Shown here piece after piece: positions 53,147 to 61,705 of a stretch of DNA of 64,000 nt. The DNA lies in the NCBI GenBank assembly GCA_031963415.1, contig JASSUI010000001.1, positions 558,001 through 622,000 on the forward strand, written 5' to 3'. The position numbers were made by a program, and so were the translations under genes. This stretch comes from JASSUD01 sp031963415. GTDB taxonomy: Bacteria > Pseudomonadota > Gammaproteobacteria > Burkholderiales > Burkholderiaceae. Position 1 is the stretch's first letter. Each line of letters opens with the position of its first letter. The notes under the pieces are model-generated. The model was not told the DNA's origin. It did no database searches and worked only from the letters and a program-made list of their open reading frames with translations.

Positions 53147-54547
53147 ATGGATTATGCATCAGTTATTCATTCGTCTACGCGCTCCTCTTTTCACTATCCA
53201 ATTGAGCTTCGAGAAGAGATAGGGCAAAAGACTTCTCGCAGCCATAAAGAGGTGGATACTTCTGTCCTTAGCTATGCGAAAACTGCGCGGCTATCTGATG
53301 AAAAGATTAATGTTGTTGACCATAACTTAAGTATTAACCGACGCCAGCGCAATGGCGCGCACGAAGATCTATACAGCAAGCTACCAGATGCAGAGGAATT
53401 TGAGCCGGTTACTGAGTCACAAGCAAAGCAGGTATTAGTAAAAATCCATCATGAAATGCATGAGTTCAAAAGCCTGTTTAACCACAGCACTCAGGCAATC
53501 GATGACTCATCAGGACGGTTCACCAACCTCAATGGCACATCCTTTCGATATCTTGTTTACCTCATCCAAGATCTGTTCTTTGATACATATCAAGAAGCAA
53601 TAAAGAATTATGCTGAGACCAATGAGATCCTTAGCAAATGCTTCAGAGCGCAAATGCAAGCTAGTGCAGAAAAAGAGCAGCAGCGACTTGAACAATTCAA
53701 CGAACAAAGAGCAAAGGCTTATAAAAGCGGGGCAGTTTTCATAACTGTCGACTGGATATCTGCAGCTTTCCTCCTAGGTTATGGTATTAGTACCGTTATG
53801 ACTGGGGGATTAAGTGCAATTCCTGTCGCCGCGTGTTTCGGCGCTACTGGCCTAGCAGCAGGTATTAAAGCATGGTTCGAAGGAGATGCATTAGAGCAGC
53901 GCGCCTCAGGAAACAATAAACAGGCAGAGGAATCTGGCCGCATTGCCCAAATCGCTGGTGTCATTGAATTCGCTGGTTTATTCCTCACATTGGGCGTAGG
54001 ATTAGCAGCTAGAACCGCTGCAAAAAATGCGGCAATTATAGAAAGAATAGGGGCTGAGATTAACTTGCCGCTACAAAATGAGTCAGCTATAACTCCTCTA
54101 GAAATTGCAATAACCGCACAAAGAGCAGCCCAAGCTGAGGGTTTAAGCATCGAATTAGGCATCTTTGAAACATTAGATCCTCCTCTTTGGGAAACATTTA
54201 GTGGTCTTACACCTGCAGTGGCAGAGGCTGTAGCTTCACAATGGCAAGCGATGCAATATATGCGAAACCTTTCTTTTGCGCTTCAATCTTTCAATATAGC
54301 AGCTGATGGTCTACTTAAAGCCTATACCGCGCAATGCGAAGGCATCATACAAACGTTAAGTCAAGAAGCAGGGGCGCTTAAAAGATTTGCACAAACCGTT
54401 ACCCATCAACTTATCAAAGAGAGTTTAGAAAACCTTCAGCTTAATGCTAAGAGGTTAATCGAATTGCTGAAAGCATCACAGCTATGGCTCACTAAGCATG
54501 CTGAAACTATACGTCTAGCAAGCGATTCTATCGCTATCAATGCTTAA
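53147..54547 (+). CDS. T3SS translocon protein, SseC/YopB/EspD type
   Basis: A 466-residue protein with the layout of the large pore-forming translocator: a polar N-terminus, a coiled coil before the membrane part, a first hydrophobic region (about 197-245, SAAFLLGYGISTVMTGGLSA and AACFGATGLAAGIKAWF), a second (about 265-292, AGVIEFAGLFLTLGVGLAAR), and a helical C-terminal domain with coiled coil. Such proteins insert in the host membrane with the small translocator. AAGGAAG precedes the ATG. It follows the SscA-type chaperone and precedes the SseD-like gene, as in SPI-2. Confidence 0.85.
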   Translation: MDYASVIHSSTRSSFHYPIELREEIGQKTSRSHKEVDTSVLSYAKTARLSDEKINVVDHNLSINRRQRNGAHEDLYSKLPDAEEFEPVTESQAKQVLVKIHHEMHEFKSLFNHSTQAIDDSSGRFTNLNGTSFRYLVYLIQDLFFDTYQEAIKNYAETNEILSKCFRAQMQASAEKEQQRLEQFNEQRAKAYKSGAVFITVDWISAAFLLGYGISTVMTGGLSAIPVAACFGATGLAAGIKAWFEGDALEQRASGNNKQAEESGRIAQIAGVIEFAGLFLTLGVGLAARTAAKNAAIIERIGAEINLPLQNESAITPLEIAITAQRAAQAEGLSIELGIFETLDPPLWETFSGLTPAVAEAVASQWQAMQYMRNLSFALQSFNIAADGLLKAYTAQCEGIIQTLSQEAGALKRFAQTVTHQLIKESLENLQLNAKRLIELLKASQLWLTKHAETIRLASDSIAINA

Positions 54548-54567
54548 TTTTGACTGAGGAGATCATT

Positions 54568-55236
54568 ATGAATAGCCCTATTCCAGTCGCTGTATCAGAC
54601 CAAGAAATATTGCCATTTTGTCAGGTAGACTGCGGCTATGCTGCTGTAAACGAAAAAAGCAGTGTGTATTTAATTAACGGTAAAGAAAAAACCGACTTTG
54701 ACCAGTGGATGACTGAAATACAACAAGGCGTTAAATCATTCGATGCCTTAATGATCATGATCAATAAACTGATGCAAGAATTCGCCCTCGTAGTACGTGA
54801 TGTAAATATGCGAATTAGAGAGAACTATATTCGGCAAAGGATAGATGAGTTTACAAAAGCTGTTGAGAAAGTGATAGGCAGTATTAAAAGCATAGCTAAT
54901 ATAGAAGCGTTTATAGGCTTTGGCGAGCTGGTAGTATGCGGCACAATAGGAGTCTTTCAGCTACGTTCCCAACAATGGGCTAATATTCTTGGAAGTTTCA
55001 GAGATAGTGCTGTAGGTCTGGGAGCCCATGCCGGGGGAGCCTTGCTTAAGAAAGCGCCTCAAATTGAGGGCGAGTTGGGCAACAAAGAAAAAACCCTAAA
55101 TGACGTCTGGCATCAAATAGAACAAAATGCCCAGGAATGGTTTAAAGAAGCGTCCCGTCTTTTTGCTCAACTGGCTGAAGTAATGGCTAATTTCTGGCAA
55201 CAATTGCAATCGGTGCTTAGCGTTCCACGGCATTAA
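54568..55236 (+). CDS. Small T3SS translocon protein, SseD/EspB type
   Basis: A 222-residue protein with one hydrophobic segment (about 112-130, FIGFGELVVCGTIGVFQL) flanked by helical regions, the layout of the small translocator partner of SseC/EspD. I start at the ATG 54568, which has GAGGAG 7 bases upstream; the frame opens earlier at a TTG (54550) that includes the ribosome binding site itself. It follows the SseC-like gene by 20 bases. Confidence 0.72.
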   Translation: MNSPIPVAVSDQEILPFCQVDCGYAAVNEKSSVYLINGKEKTDFDQWMTEIQQGVKSFDALMIMINKLMQEFALVVRDVNMRIRENYIRQRIDEFTKAVEKVIGSIKSIANIEAFIGFGELVVCGTIGVFQLRSQQWANILGSFRDSAVGLGAHAGGALLKKAPQIEGELGNKEKTLNDVWHQIEQNAQEWFKEASRLFAQLAEVMANFWQQLQSVLSVPRH

Positions 55237-55258
55237 TGTTTGATCAGATTAAGACGCA

Positions 55259-55696
55259 GTGGCGGATAATATCCTCGACCCAAACGACCCGGTAGCCTGC
55301 CATCTCGAATCTTTAGGGCATGCACTAAAGCCCTATTACTTTCTAGATTCAGATTGGCAAATTGGGTATCAAGTTCAGTTAGGTACTGTGCAGATCGCCT
55401 TTCGCACTGAAGGCGATACAGTTATAATCTGCGACCTTGTTTCAACCAGTCAGACTGATACCGGTTTGGCTGGTAGTGTCGCACGCTTTTTACGCTTTGC
55501 ACGTGATGTGATGAGATTACCTGGTGTGCAACGCATCAAGGGAATGATGCTTGATGGAATCGGCTCATCTGAAGAACAAGCAAAGCGCGCAACCCTGGCA
55601 GAGCTACTGATTAAACAAGGCGCTACGCCGACTTTTGAAGGGCCTTATCGCTGGCTTGTGTTTGAAAAGCAACATGAGCGCATAACGCCACCCTGA
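55259..55696 (+). CDS. SseE-like T3SS accessory protein
   Basis: A 145-residue alpha/beta protein. By eye its spacing of motifs resembles SPI-2 SseE (VIICDL, GVQRIKGMML, KQGATPTFEGPYRWLVF against IICEF, a LKMLII strand and a GAT...W-x-VL end), and its position after the SseD-like gene is the same. SseE function is not well defined. The start is a GTG; an in-frame stop lies three codons upstream, so it cannot be longer. It may act as a chaperone or secretion regulator. Confidence 0.6.
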   Translation: MADNILDPNDPVACHLESLGHALKPYYFLDSDWQIGYQVQLGTVQIAFRTEGDTVIICDLVSTSQTDTGLAGSVARFLRFARDVMRLPGVQRIKGMMLDGIGSSEEQAKRATLAELLIKQGATPTFEGPYRWLVFEKQHERITPP

Positions 55697-55838
55697 TTGT
55701 TGTCTACAATGTTGTGCCTACCAAGCACTACAGAAAATACAAAGGTAGGCATTAGGAAGACAGGGGCAAAAAAGGTGCAAGAATTGCATAATTATTTTCA
55801 GAAAATATCGTTTTTTATAGGCTAAAAGGCTGGTGAGT

Positions 55839-57071
55839 ATGACATCTCGTTTTGCTTGGAAACTTGTCTTTCAGGGTGGGTTGCTCTCAGGGCAAGAATT
55901 ACACCTACCCGAAGGTGAATTGACGCTCGGCGCGGGTCATCAATGGGATATCGACCTGCTACGGCTCGATAATCACAATGATCAGCACTGCATACTGCGC
56001 GTCAAGGAGGAAGGTGTCTCTCTGTTGCCGCTTGGCATGCCTTGCAAAGTTAATCATCGTCGAGTCAAGCAAGAAGAAGTCGCACTGCAATCTGGTCAAA
56101 CAGTCAACATCGGCGGCAGCACATTTGCGCTCGCACGTGCCGGCGAACACATTCCTTTTGTTACCCACAACCCTCGCAATAACTGGTTACAAGTCTTAGG
56201 TGTAGCGCTCCCAGGTGGACTCGCCGCGGGTATTCTCGTCACCCTCCTCTACGCTAGCCAAGAGTTGCGCGCTTCTGTGCCAAGGCCTGCAGAAGAGCCG
56301 TTTAATGTCGGGCAATATCAACAAGCACTCAAAGAAACCGGTTTAACGCAAATTCGTGTAGAACGCGATTCAACAGGCGCATTGACCCTTTCTGGCTCAT
56401 GCTGGGAAGCCGCTAAGCTTGAACCCTTTCTAAACCAATTAGTCGCATCTGGCGTTGCCTATCGTAATCAGGTGATGTGCCAAGATGATCTGCAACGCAG
56501 CGTCGCCTATGTGTTGCGGGCCAATGGATACCAAGCTCAAGTCACCCCCGGCCCAACGCTTGGCTCAATTGCGATCTCAGGCAGCATCCGCGCCGATGAT
56601 CAATGGGCTAGCGTAAGCCGCCAGCTTAACCATCTGCCTGGTTTGAAAGCCTGGTCGGTTACAAACAATGCTGAGCAGACGATCGACTCCCTCGTGTTAG
56701 CTTTGCGCGAGAAAAACCTTCTCTCTCGTCTAAGTGTTGTTAAACAAGACGATATTTTGACAGTCACGGGACAATTGCCAGCTGAACAACGTCAGTCGCT
56801 GCAGCAAGTCCTTGAAAGCTACCAACAACAACAACACCTGCGCGTCGTTTACCAAGACATTCCAGCCTCTGAGCAGGAAGCCAACATCTTCCCAGCGCCA
56901 ATCGCGAGCTACAGCGGCAATGCGAATGCTGCTTCACTACAACTCTCTAACGGTATACGTGTGCAAACTGGCAGCACGTTGCCAAGCGGCTACACAATTA
57001 CTGGGTTAGACGCCACCGGTGTTGAACTTCAAAAAGAAGGGCAATTGGTTCATCTTCCCCTCGGTCTATAG
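55839..57071 (+). CDS. sctD: T3SS inner-membrane ring protein SctD (copy 1)
   Basis: SctD forms the outer of the two inner-membrane rings of the needle complex. The product (about 410 residues) has an N-terminal FHA-like cytoplasmic domain (about 1-105; LSGQELHLPEGELTLG, then DQHCILRV), one membrane helix (about 118-140, VLGVALPGGLAAGILVTLLY), and a periplasmic part of repeated BON-like modules. It ends with a beta-rich domain of the SsaD/EscD type (GSTLPSGYTITGLDATGVEL). I start at the ATG 55839; a GTG two codons upstream is possible. It is followed 9 bases later by an SsaE-like gene. A second SctD gene with a different C-terminus lies at 61706. Confidence 0.87.
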   Translation: MTSRFAWKLVFQGGLLSGQELHLPEGELTLGAGHQWDIDLLRLDNHNDQHCILRVKEEGVSLLPLGMPCKVNHRRVKQEEVALQSGQTVNIGGSTFALARAGEHIPFVTHNPRNNWLQVLGVALPGGLAAGILVTLLYASQELRASVPRPAEEPFNVGQYQQALKETGLTQIRVERDSTGALTLSGSCWEAAKLEPFLNQLVASGVAYRNQVMCQDDLQRSVAYVLRANGYQAQVTPGPTLGSIAISGSIRADDQWASVSRQLNHLPGLKAWSVTNNAEQTIDSLVLALREKNLLSRLSVVKQDDILTVTGQLPAEQRQSLQQVLESYQQQQHLRVVYQDIPASEQEANIFPAPIASYSGNANAASLQLSNGIRVQTGSTLPSGYTITGLDATGVELQKEGQLVHLPLGL

Positions 57072-57080
57072 TCATCCTCA

Positions 57081-57368
57081 ATGTTTCGTATTACCGAGCT
57101 CGAAGATCTTTTATATGCGGATAAAAGCGGAAGTTATCGCAAGCAATTAATCGCTATGCTTGACGCTGAGAAAAAGCGCCTGCAAGAGGTCGTGCAACAA
57201 GGGTGCACGACCGCACATTACCGCATATATACGCGCCAGCTTGCTGCCATTGAGCAGACTTATCCAGTGATAGAGACCATCTGGGGAGTTTATCATGGCT
57301 CTTTTTCTACGATGGCAGCGCCACCTAATCTCGCTGGCGCGAATCGCAACCCGAGAAACACGGGGTGA
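57081..57368 (+). CDS. sctE: SsaE/YscE-like T3SS needle co-chaperone
   Basis: A 95-residue helical protein. LEDLLYADKSGSYRKQLIAM and LAAIEQTYPVIETIWGVYHG match the pattern of SsaE (LEDLL near the N-terminus and an AIEQ...I-I...YH-S end), the small co-chaperone next to ssaD in SPI-2. The last 20 or so residues (Pro/Asn-rich) extend beyond the family. Position directly after sctD supports the call. Confidence 0.68.
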   Translation: MFRITELEDLLYADKSGSYRKQLIAMLDAEKKRLQEVVQQGCTTAHYRIYTRQLAAIEQTYPVIETIWGVYHGSFSTMAAPPNLAGANRNPRNTG

Positions 57369-57477
57369 ATTCTTGCTTAAAGAGCAAAACGCCAAAGATG
57401 AGGACGGAAAAAATGCGACAACCAGCATTCCAACTCCGAAGCTAAAAGCTTATTTACAATGCACACTCAGAAAATAA
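57295..57477 (+). CDS. Possible small overlapping gene (60 residues)
   Basis: This frame begins with an ATG preceded by GGGGAG at the right distance, and overlaps the end of the SsaE-like gene and the start of the next. The product (MALFLRWQRHLISLARIATR start, basic) matches nothing known to me. It may be a chance frame; the strong ribosome binding site is the only support. Confidence 0.22.
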   Translation: MALFLRWQRHLISLARIATRETRGEFLLKEQNAKDEDGKNATTSIPTPKLKAYLQCTLRK

Positions 57478-57932
57478 GCAAGCCTCTGGCTAATGATGAT
57501 TTTGACGACACAAGCTGTGAAATTCCGCCCTGCCTGGAACAAGTTCCTTACTTAGAAATACAAACAACTGGCCCTAGTTACGCAGAATTTCATTTCCGTG
57601 GCGCCTTCGGCCGCATGCAGAATTGCGCATTAGGCTTGTGCGTAGCGCTTAGCTTCCCACCTCAACCGGATTATTTGGCGCAAGCACAGCATATTTCCTT
57701 ATTACTCGCCGCAAGCGAACAAACATTAGATTTCGGGCTACAGCGCGAAGGCGAGCGCTGGTTACTTTGGAAGCGTTTTGAAGCTAACGCATTGAACTCA
57801 CCCGCAGCCATACGCATAGCGCTAGATAATCTATTAGCGCTCATGCGTTTTTTGCATGGCCAATTCTCTACACCCAAACGTCCACCAAGTTCCCACACCC
57901 ATCATCAGCCACTAGCTGCACGTTTTGTATAA
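57459..57932 (+). CDS. Probable class I (CesT/SycE-like) T3SS chaperone
   Basis: A 157-residue acidic-to-neutral alpha/beta protein. The region YLAQAQHISLLLAASEQTLDFGLQREGERWLLWKRFEANAL, read in pieces, follows the CesT-type pattern of a helix, a strand pair and a W-x-L-W strand, then a closing helix (IRIALDNLLALMRFLHGQF). The tail is Pro/His-rich. It is the last gene of the operon before a long spacer. The partner would be an effector; the Inc-like gene at 58551 is the nearest candidate. Confidence 0.5.
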   Translation: MHTQKISKPLANDDFDDTSCEIPPCLEQVPYLEIQTTGPSYAEFHFRGAFGRMQNCALGLCVALSFPPQPDYLAQAQHISLLLAASEQTLDFGLQREGERWLLWKRFEANALNSPAAIRIALDNLLALMRFLHGQFSTPKRPPSSHTHHQPLAARFV

Positions 57933-58550
57933 ATATATCTTCAAAGCATAGTAGTCGCCCTAGCGGGCGTCAGGCGTTTGAAAGAAACAAAAAATAATCT
58001 CTATATATCAATGTTTTATATATTGTTTCTTAGGAGCGTATCGAAATATATCCCACGAAGAAGTGCACTCTCTGGCTGACCCTACCCCGGCTTTAGTTCG
58101 ATGGGGGAAAATTTTCCTAATGTTTAGCTCCCAGAAACTTAGATTACCAAACAATGTTTCTCATAATCCTAAGGAGATGCTGATTTCTTAGTATCGGCAT
58201 TGGCATTGGATACTGCTATGCTTTTTCTATGAGTAATCCTCGCCAGAATGATTCACGACCTCTCTTGTAGTAAGGGTTTTTCGTCGAACCAATGTTTTGT
58301 AAATTTCCGCAAGGCTACCTGGATTGCGCGAGCATCTTTCATATTATTCCTAAAATACTAATCAATTATCCTCACAAATCTCGCCGGAACAAACTTAATG
58401 AATATCAAAATCTACAATAAATACCCCAGGAGAGAGAAATAACATTTATCTTAATATTTCAAACTTAATGCAATAAAACTATTAAAATTTACTTTCGGGT
58501 TTAGTAATTAATTCATAGTGAAGTTCTTATATCGTATTTGAGGTGAACTA
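57933..58550. other. Intergenic region after the first T3SS operon
   Basis: 618 bases without a supported gene. A small hairpin lies at 57956-57969. A 29-codon leftward frame (58253-58342, GGAATAAT before its ATG) has no recognisable product. The right end is AT-rich and should carry the promoter of the Inc-like gene. Confidence 0.5.
57956..57969 (+). terminator. Small hairpin after the T3SS operon
   Basis: CGCCC-TAGC-GGGCG, 24 bases after the chaperone stop. The stem is strong but no T-run follows, so it is at best a weak terminator. Confidence 0.4.
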
Positions 58551-59501
58551 ATGTTTGAAATTAAAAGCTCCTCTTCCTCGTCTCGTTCTTCCTCTCCATC
58601 TCCATCACACGTTTTATTAGGCAATGATAGGCAGGCCACTTTAGAAGAAGACACTAGTCCATCGCGCTCATATTCACCCTCACTTTTTTCATCACATACT
58701 CTAACGGCTGAGTTAGATAGTATGGGGTGTTTATTACAGAACCGAGATGCTGAAATAGCGAGACAAAATAGTGAAATAACGGCTTTATATAGCAGGTTAG
58801 CGCAATATGAATCAGCAAGGGCACTCTTGGCCGACCTCTCTTCAATTGATATCTCACCAAATATTGGAGGTGCGGCAAGACACATCAATGCTGAAAATGA
58901 AGACTTCAGACAAAAAGGAAAAGCAACATCTCAAGGCGATATACAAGAATCTGGATTTGGCCACGTTGGAGAATCTTCGAAATCGAAGCCTACTTTTTCT
59001 GCGACAACAAATTTGATAGATGAGGCAAGATGGCAAGCTAATTATCAAGCTACAAGCTCTAAATCTAATAATGCAGAAAACAATAATGCTTTATCTGTAG
59101 AAATACCTCAATGCCCATCTATTACCATTGATCCTGAAGACGTCGAGCTGCTACAGCAAGCTTTACGAATGCAGCGTACCTATGCAGAGTGTGAATCTAT
59201 TCTAGAAAATAGGCCTGATATACATTCTTTTGTATCTAATCTTCGCGAGATTAAAAGTCAACGAGATGCATTTCTTATAATAGCAGGAACACTTGGTTTG
59301 CTTGGCTTTGGAACCGGTATTTTTCTTGCAGAGAGTGGAATAATGCCGTCCGATGAAGGAGCCACTCAGATTGTGCTGTCTATTGTCTTTTTGTTTTTTG
59401 GTGCTTGGGGCTTTATTTTTGCCGGCAAATACAAAAGCGATCAAGGTGACAAGATCATTGAGCGGCTAAATTATAGTGCTAGCTTTATTAGAGTGGCTTG
59501 A
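58551..59501 (+). CDS. Inc-like protein: Ser-rich N-terminus, coiled coil, paired membrane helices; candidate T3SS effector
   Basis: A 316-residue protein without a known family. It begins with a Ser-rich stretch (FEIKSSSSSSRSSSPSPS), has a short coiled coil (about 50-85, ELDSMGCLLQNRDAEIARQN), a polar middle, a helical segment, and near the C-terminus two adjacent hydrophobic helices (about 241-260 and 270-292, FLIIAGTLGLLGFGTGIFLA and IVLSIVFLFFGAWGFIFAG) separated by a short loop. Paired hydrophobic helices are the hallmark of chlamydial Inc proteins and of SPI-2 effectors that sit in the vacuole membrane. The GAGGTG ribosome binding site is strong. It lies between two T3SS operons, which supports an effector role. 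Confidence 0.7.
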   Translation: MFEIKSSSSSSRSSSPSPSHVLLGNDRQATLEEDTSPSRSYSPSLFSSHTLTAELDSMGCLLQNRDAEIARQNSEITALYSRLAQYESARALLADLSSIDISPNIGGAARHINAENEDFRQKGKATSQGDIQESGFGHVGESSKSKPTFSATTNLIDEARWQANYQATSSKSNNAENNNALSVEIPQCPSITIDPEDVELLQQALRMQRTYAECESILENRPDIHSFVSNLREIKSQRDAFLIIAGTLGLLGFGTGIFLAESGIMPSDEGATQIVLSIVFLFFGAWGFIFAGKYKSDQGDKIIERLNYSASFIRVA

Positions 59502-60186
59502 GTAATGATGCGTATTGGAATCTTCATTTTGCCATATCCATCATGTGACCTGCCCACAAATTTAGCTACGTAAGTTAACAGTATCTGCTTCTAAATGATT
59601 TTGCCCCAATTTAAGCTCAGTCTAAAATTTGGGCAGAGTGAGTTCAACCGGTCATTGCGCCACTATTCTTAAAATTATAAATAATAGCGTTGCAATGAGC
59701 GGTTGAACTCAACAGAACCAACTTTTGAATAGCATTTCAATTGTTACTGCAATAAGCAGCGATATATCGCAACGCAATACACCAATCCGCACGAATGCCC
59801 GCTACACAACAAAATTAGCCGAGCTACTCCAATTACACATCCTACTCTACAAACCTACCTTTTTTCACTTTAACGAAATTACTGGTTTCTACCGAAAAGC
59901 AGCCAGCTCCATCGACGCGATGAAGCCATTGAATGCCACGTTATGAAAACCGCCATCTCTTTTTGCACCACCAAAGATGTTAGCCCGCTCGCCACTATTA
60001 AGACGACAACAAAGGTATATTCCTCGCAATGAGATCACGCAAAGATCCTTCAACACCTCTTTACAATCCCTAGAACGTTTCTATTTGTACGCACAATGTA
60101 CTGATTCTGCCGTCTACTAATGTACACTCCGGTTTTAATAACTAGAGAAATGCTGAAAGGCTCTTAGAAATTGTTTTAAAAGGACT
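59502..60186. other. Intergenic region upstream of sctC
   Basis: 685 bases with no supported gene. It holds an imperfect hairpin (59603-59633, GCCCCAATTT / AAATTTGGGC), the large palindrome 59640-59710 and a fragment near 60115 (CTACTAATGTAC) similar to the interiors of the palindromic elements. A 73-codon frame at 59725 has no recognisable product. Confidence 0.5.
59640..59710. repeat. Large imperfect palindrome after the Inc-like gene
   Basis: GAGTTCAACCGGTCATTGCG at the left matches, in inverted form, GCAATGAGCGGTTGAACTC at the right, and the match continues through CACTATT / AATAGCG. The arms are about 28 bases each with a short AT-rich loop. It may be a bidirectional terminator or a small mobile element. 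Confidence 0.6.
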
Positions 60187-61698
60187 ATGGTGAAGCGAAT
60201 ATTTTTGATTTTAACCATTCTGCTCTCCACTTCAACATGGGCATCAACGCATATTCCATGGCGCAATGGCTCGCCTTATTTCATTACGACGCGCGGTGCA
60301 AAAGTAGCGGATGTATTGAAAGGTATTGGCGCGAATTATGGTGTCCCCATCATTGTCAGCCCAGAGGTCACCGACTCTTTCGTGGGTACCATCCGTAACG
60401 CCGCACCTGACGAGATCATCGAGCGCTTCGCGCAGCTTTTTAGCCTGGCGACTTATTACGATGGTCAAGCGCTTTATGTCTATAAGATGCAGGAAGTCAG
60501 AAGCCAAATTATTACGCCGCGTTATTTAACGACGGGTAAGTTGGTTGATTATCTAGGTCATACCCAAGCTGCCACACAGCAGTTTTGTTCTCTGCGTAGC
60601 GTTTCTAACTTTAATGCGCTTGAAGTATTTGGCGTACCCGCCTGTATCGAGCGTGTGAGTGCGTTAGCTAAAAATCTTGATGAGAAAATTTTAAATCAGG
60701 CCAAAGTGCAAGAAACAGTCAGAGTTTTCCCTTTGCGTTTTGCCTCAGCTAATGACAACGTCTATACCTATCGCGGGCAGCAAGTTCGTGTGCCTGGTGT
60801 AGTCAGTGTGTTGCGCGAAATGGTGCAGAATCGTTCGATTACCGGTGAAGATGTGCCGACCACTAACGCGCCAACCGCTAATATCGCAGTTAATGTCGCG
60901 CTTCCTACTTTTTCCGCTGACTCGCAGCAAAATGCAGTGGTTGTGCGCGATCGAGAAGTCAACATGCCAATTTATGCAAGGCTGATCAAGCAACTTGATT
61001 TGCAGCCCGCGCAAATTCAAATATCGGTCGCTATTATTGACGTGAACGCGACTGATATCGATATGCTCGGTGTCGATTGGCAAGGCTCGGCACACTTTGG
61101 TAAAGCTGGCGTCGGCTTTAATACAGGCAAACCATTTCAACAATTTGGTGGCGGTATTAATACCGTATTAAGCGATACCAATGCTTTTATGATGCAAGTG
61201 AGCGCCCTTGAACAGCATTCAAAGGCCAAGATCCTGTCACGCCCATCGATTGTCACACTCAACAATACGCAAGCAGTGCTTGATCGTAGTATCACGTTTC
61301 GCACCAAGGTAGAAGGCGATCGAGCCGTAGAGCTTGCTAAATTTGAAACAGGATCATTGCTGCGTGTAACACCACGATTGATTAAGAATGTTAATGGCAA
61401 AGATCAAATTATCTTGATTCTGAATATTCAGGATGGGCGTCAAGAAGAGGCAATCGGCGGAACGGAAGTATTGCCAAGCATTCGCAACGCTGAAATTACG
61501 ACACAGGCCACTTTACGCCCTGGGCAAAGTTTGCTGCTTGGTGGCTTTGTACAGGATGAGCAAAGAGAAAATGTACGCAAAATTCCTTTGTTCGGCAACT
61601 TACCTATTCTGGGTGGGCTGTTCCGCAGCAAAGGAACTAAATCCGAGCGAGTTATTCGACTTTTCTTGATTAAGGCTGAACCTCGTTCTATCGATTAA
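60187..61698 (+). CDS. sctC: T3SS outer-membrane secretin SctC
   Basis: SctC forms the outer-membrane ring through which the needle passes. The 503-residue product has a signal peptide (VKRIFLILTILLSTSTWAS), N-terminal ring-building domains (about 25-180), and the secretin domain (about 260-500) with HSKAKILSRPSIVTLNNTQA, LRVTPRLI and the family closing motif LLLGGFVQDEQRENVRKIP. The length is close to SsaC/EscC (about 500), without the long extensions of other secretins. AAAGGA precedes the ATG. It is followed 7 bases later by the second SctD gene. Confidence 0.93.
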   Translation: MVKRIFLILTILLSTSTWASTHIPWRNGSPYFITTRGAKVADVLKGIGANYGVPIIVSPEVTDSFVGTIRNAAPDEIIERFAQLFSLATYYDGQALYVYKMQEVRSQIITPRYLTTGKLVDYLGHTQAATQQFCSLRSVSNFNALEVFGVPACIERVSALAKNLDEKILNQAKVQETVRVFPLRFASANDNVYTYRGQQVRVPGVVSVLREMVQNRSITGEDVPTTNAPTANIAVNVALPTFSADSQQNAVVVRDREVNMPIYARLIKQLDLQPAQIQISVAIIDVNATDIDMLGVDWQGSAHFGKAGVGFNTGKPFQQFGGGINTVLSDTNAFMMQVSALEQHSKAKILSRPSIVTLNNTQAVLDRSITFRTKVEGDRAVELAKFETGSLLRVTPRLIKNVNGKDQIILILNIQDGRQEEAIGGTEVLPSIRNAEITTQATLRPGQSLLLGGFVQDEQRENVRKIPLFGNLPILGGLFRSKGTKSERVIRLFLIKAEPRSID

Positions 61699-61705
61699 AA
61701 ATTCA

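Noticed and set aside
58253..58342. 29-codon leftward frame with a fair ribosome binding site (product begins MKDARAIQVALRKF)
   Set aside because: Too short to judge and no known relative; kept only as a note in the spacer description.
59725..59946. 73-codon rightward frame between the large palindrome and sctC
   Set aside because: Weak start, no domain, and composition like the surrounding non-coding DNA.
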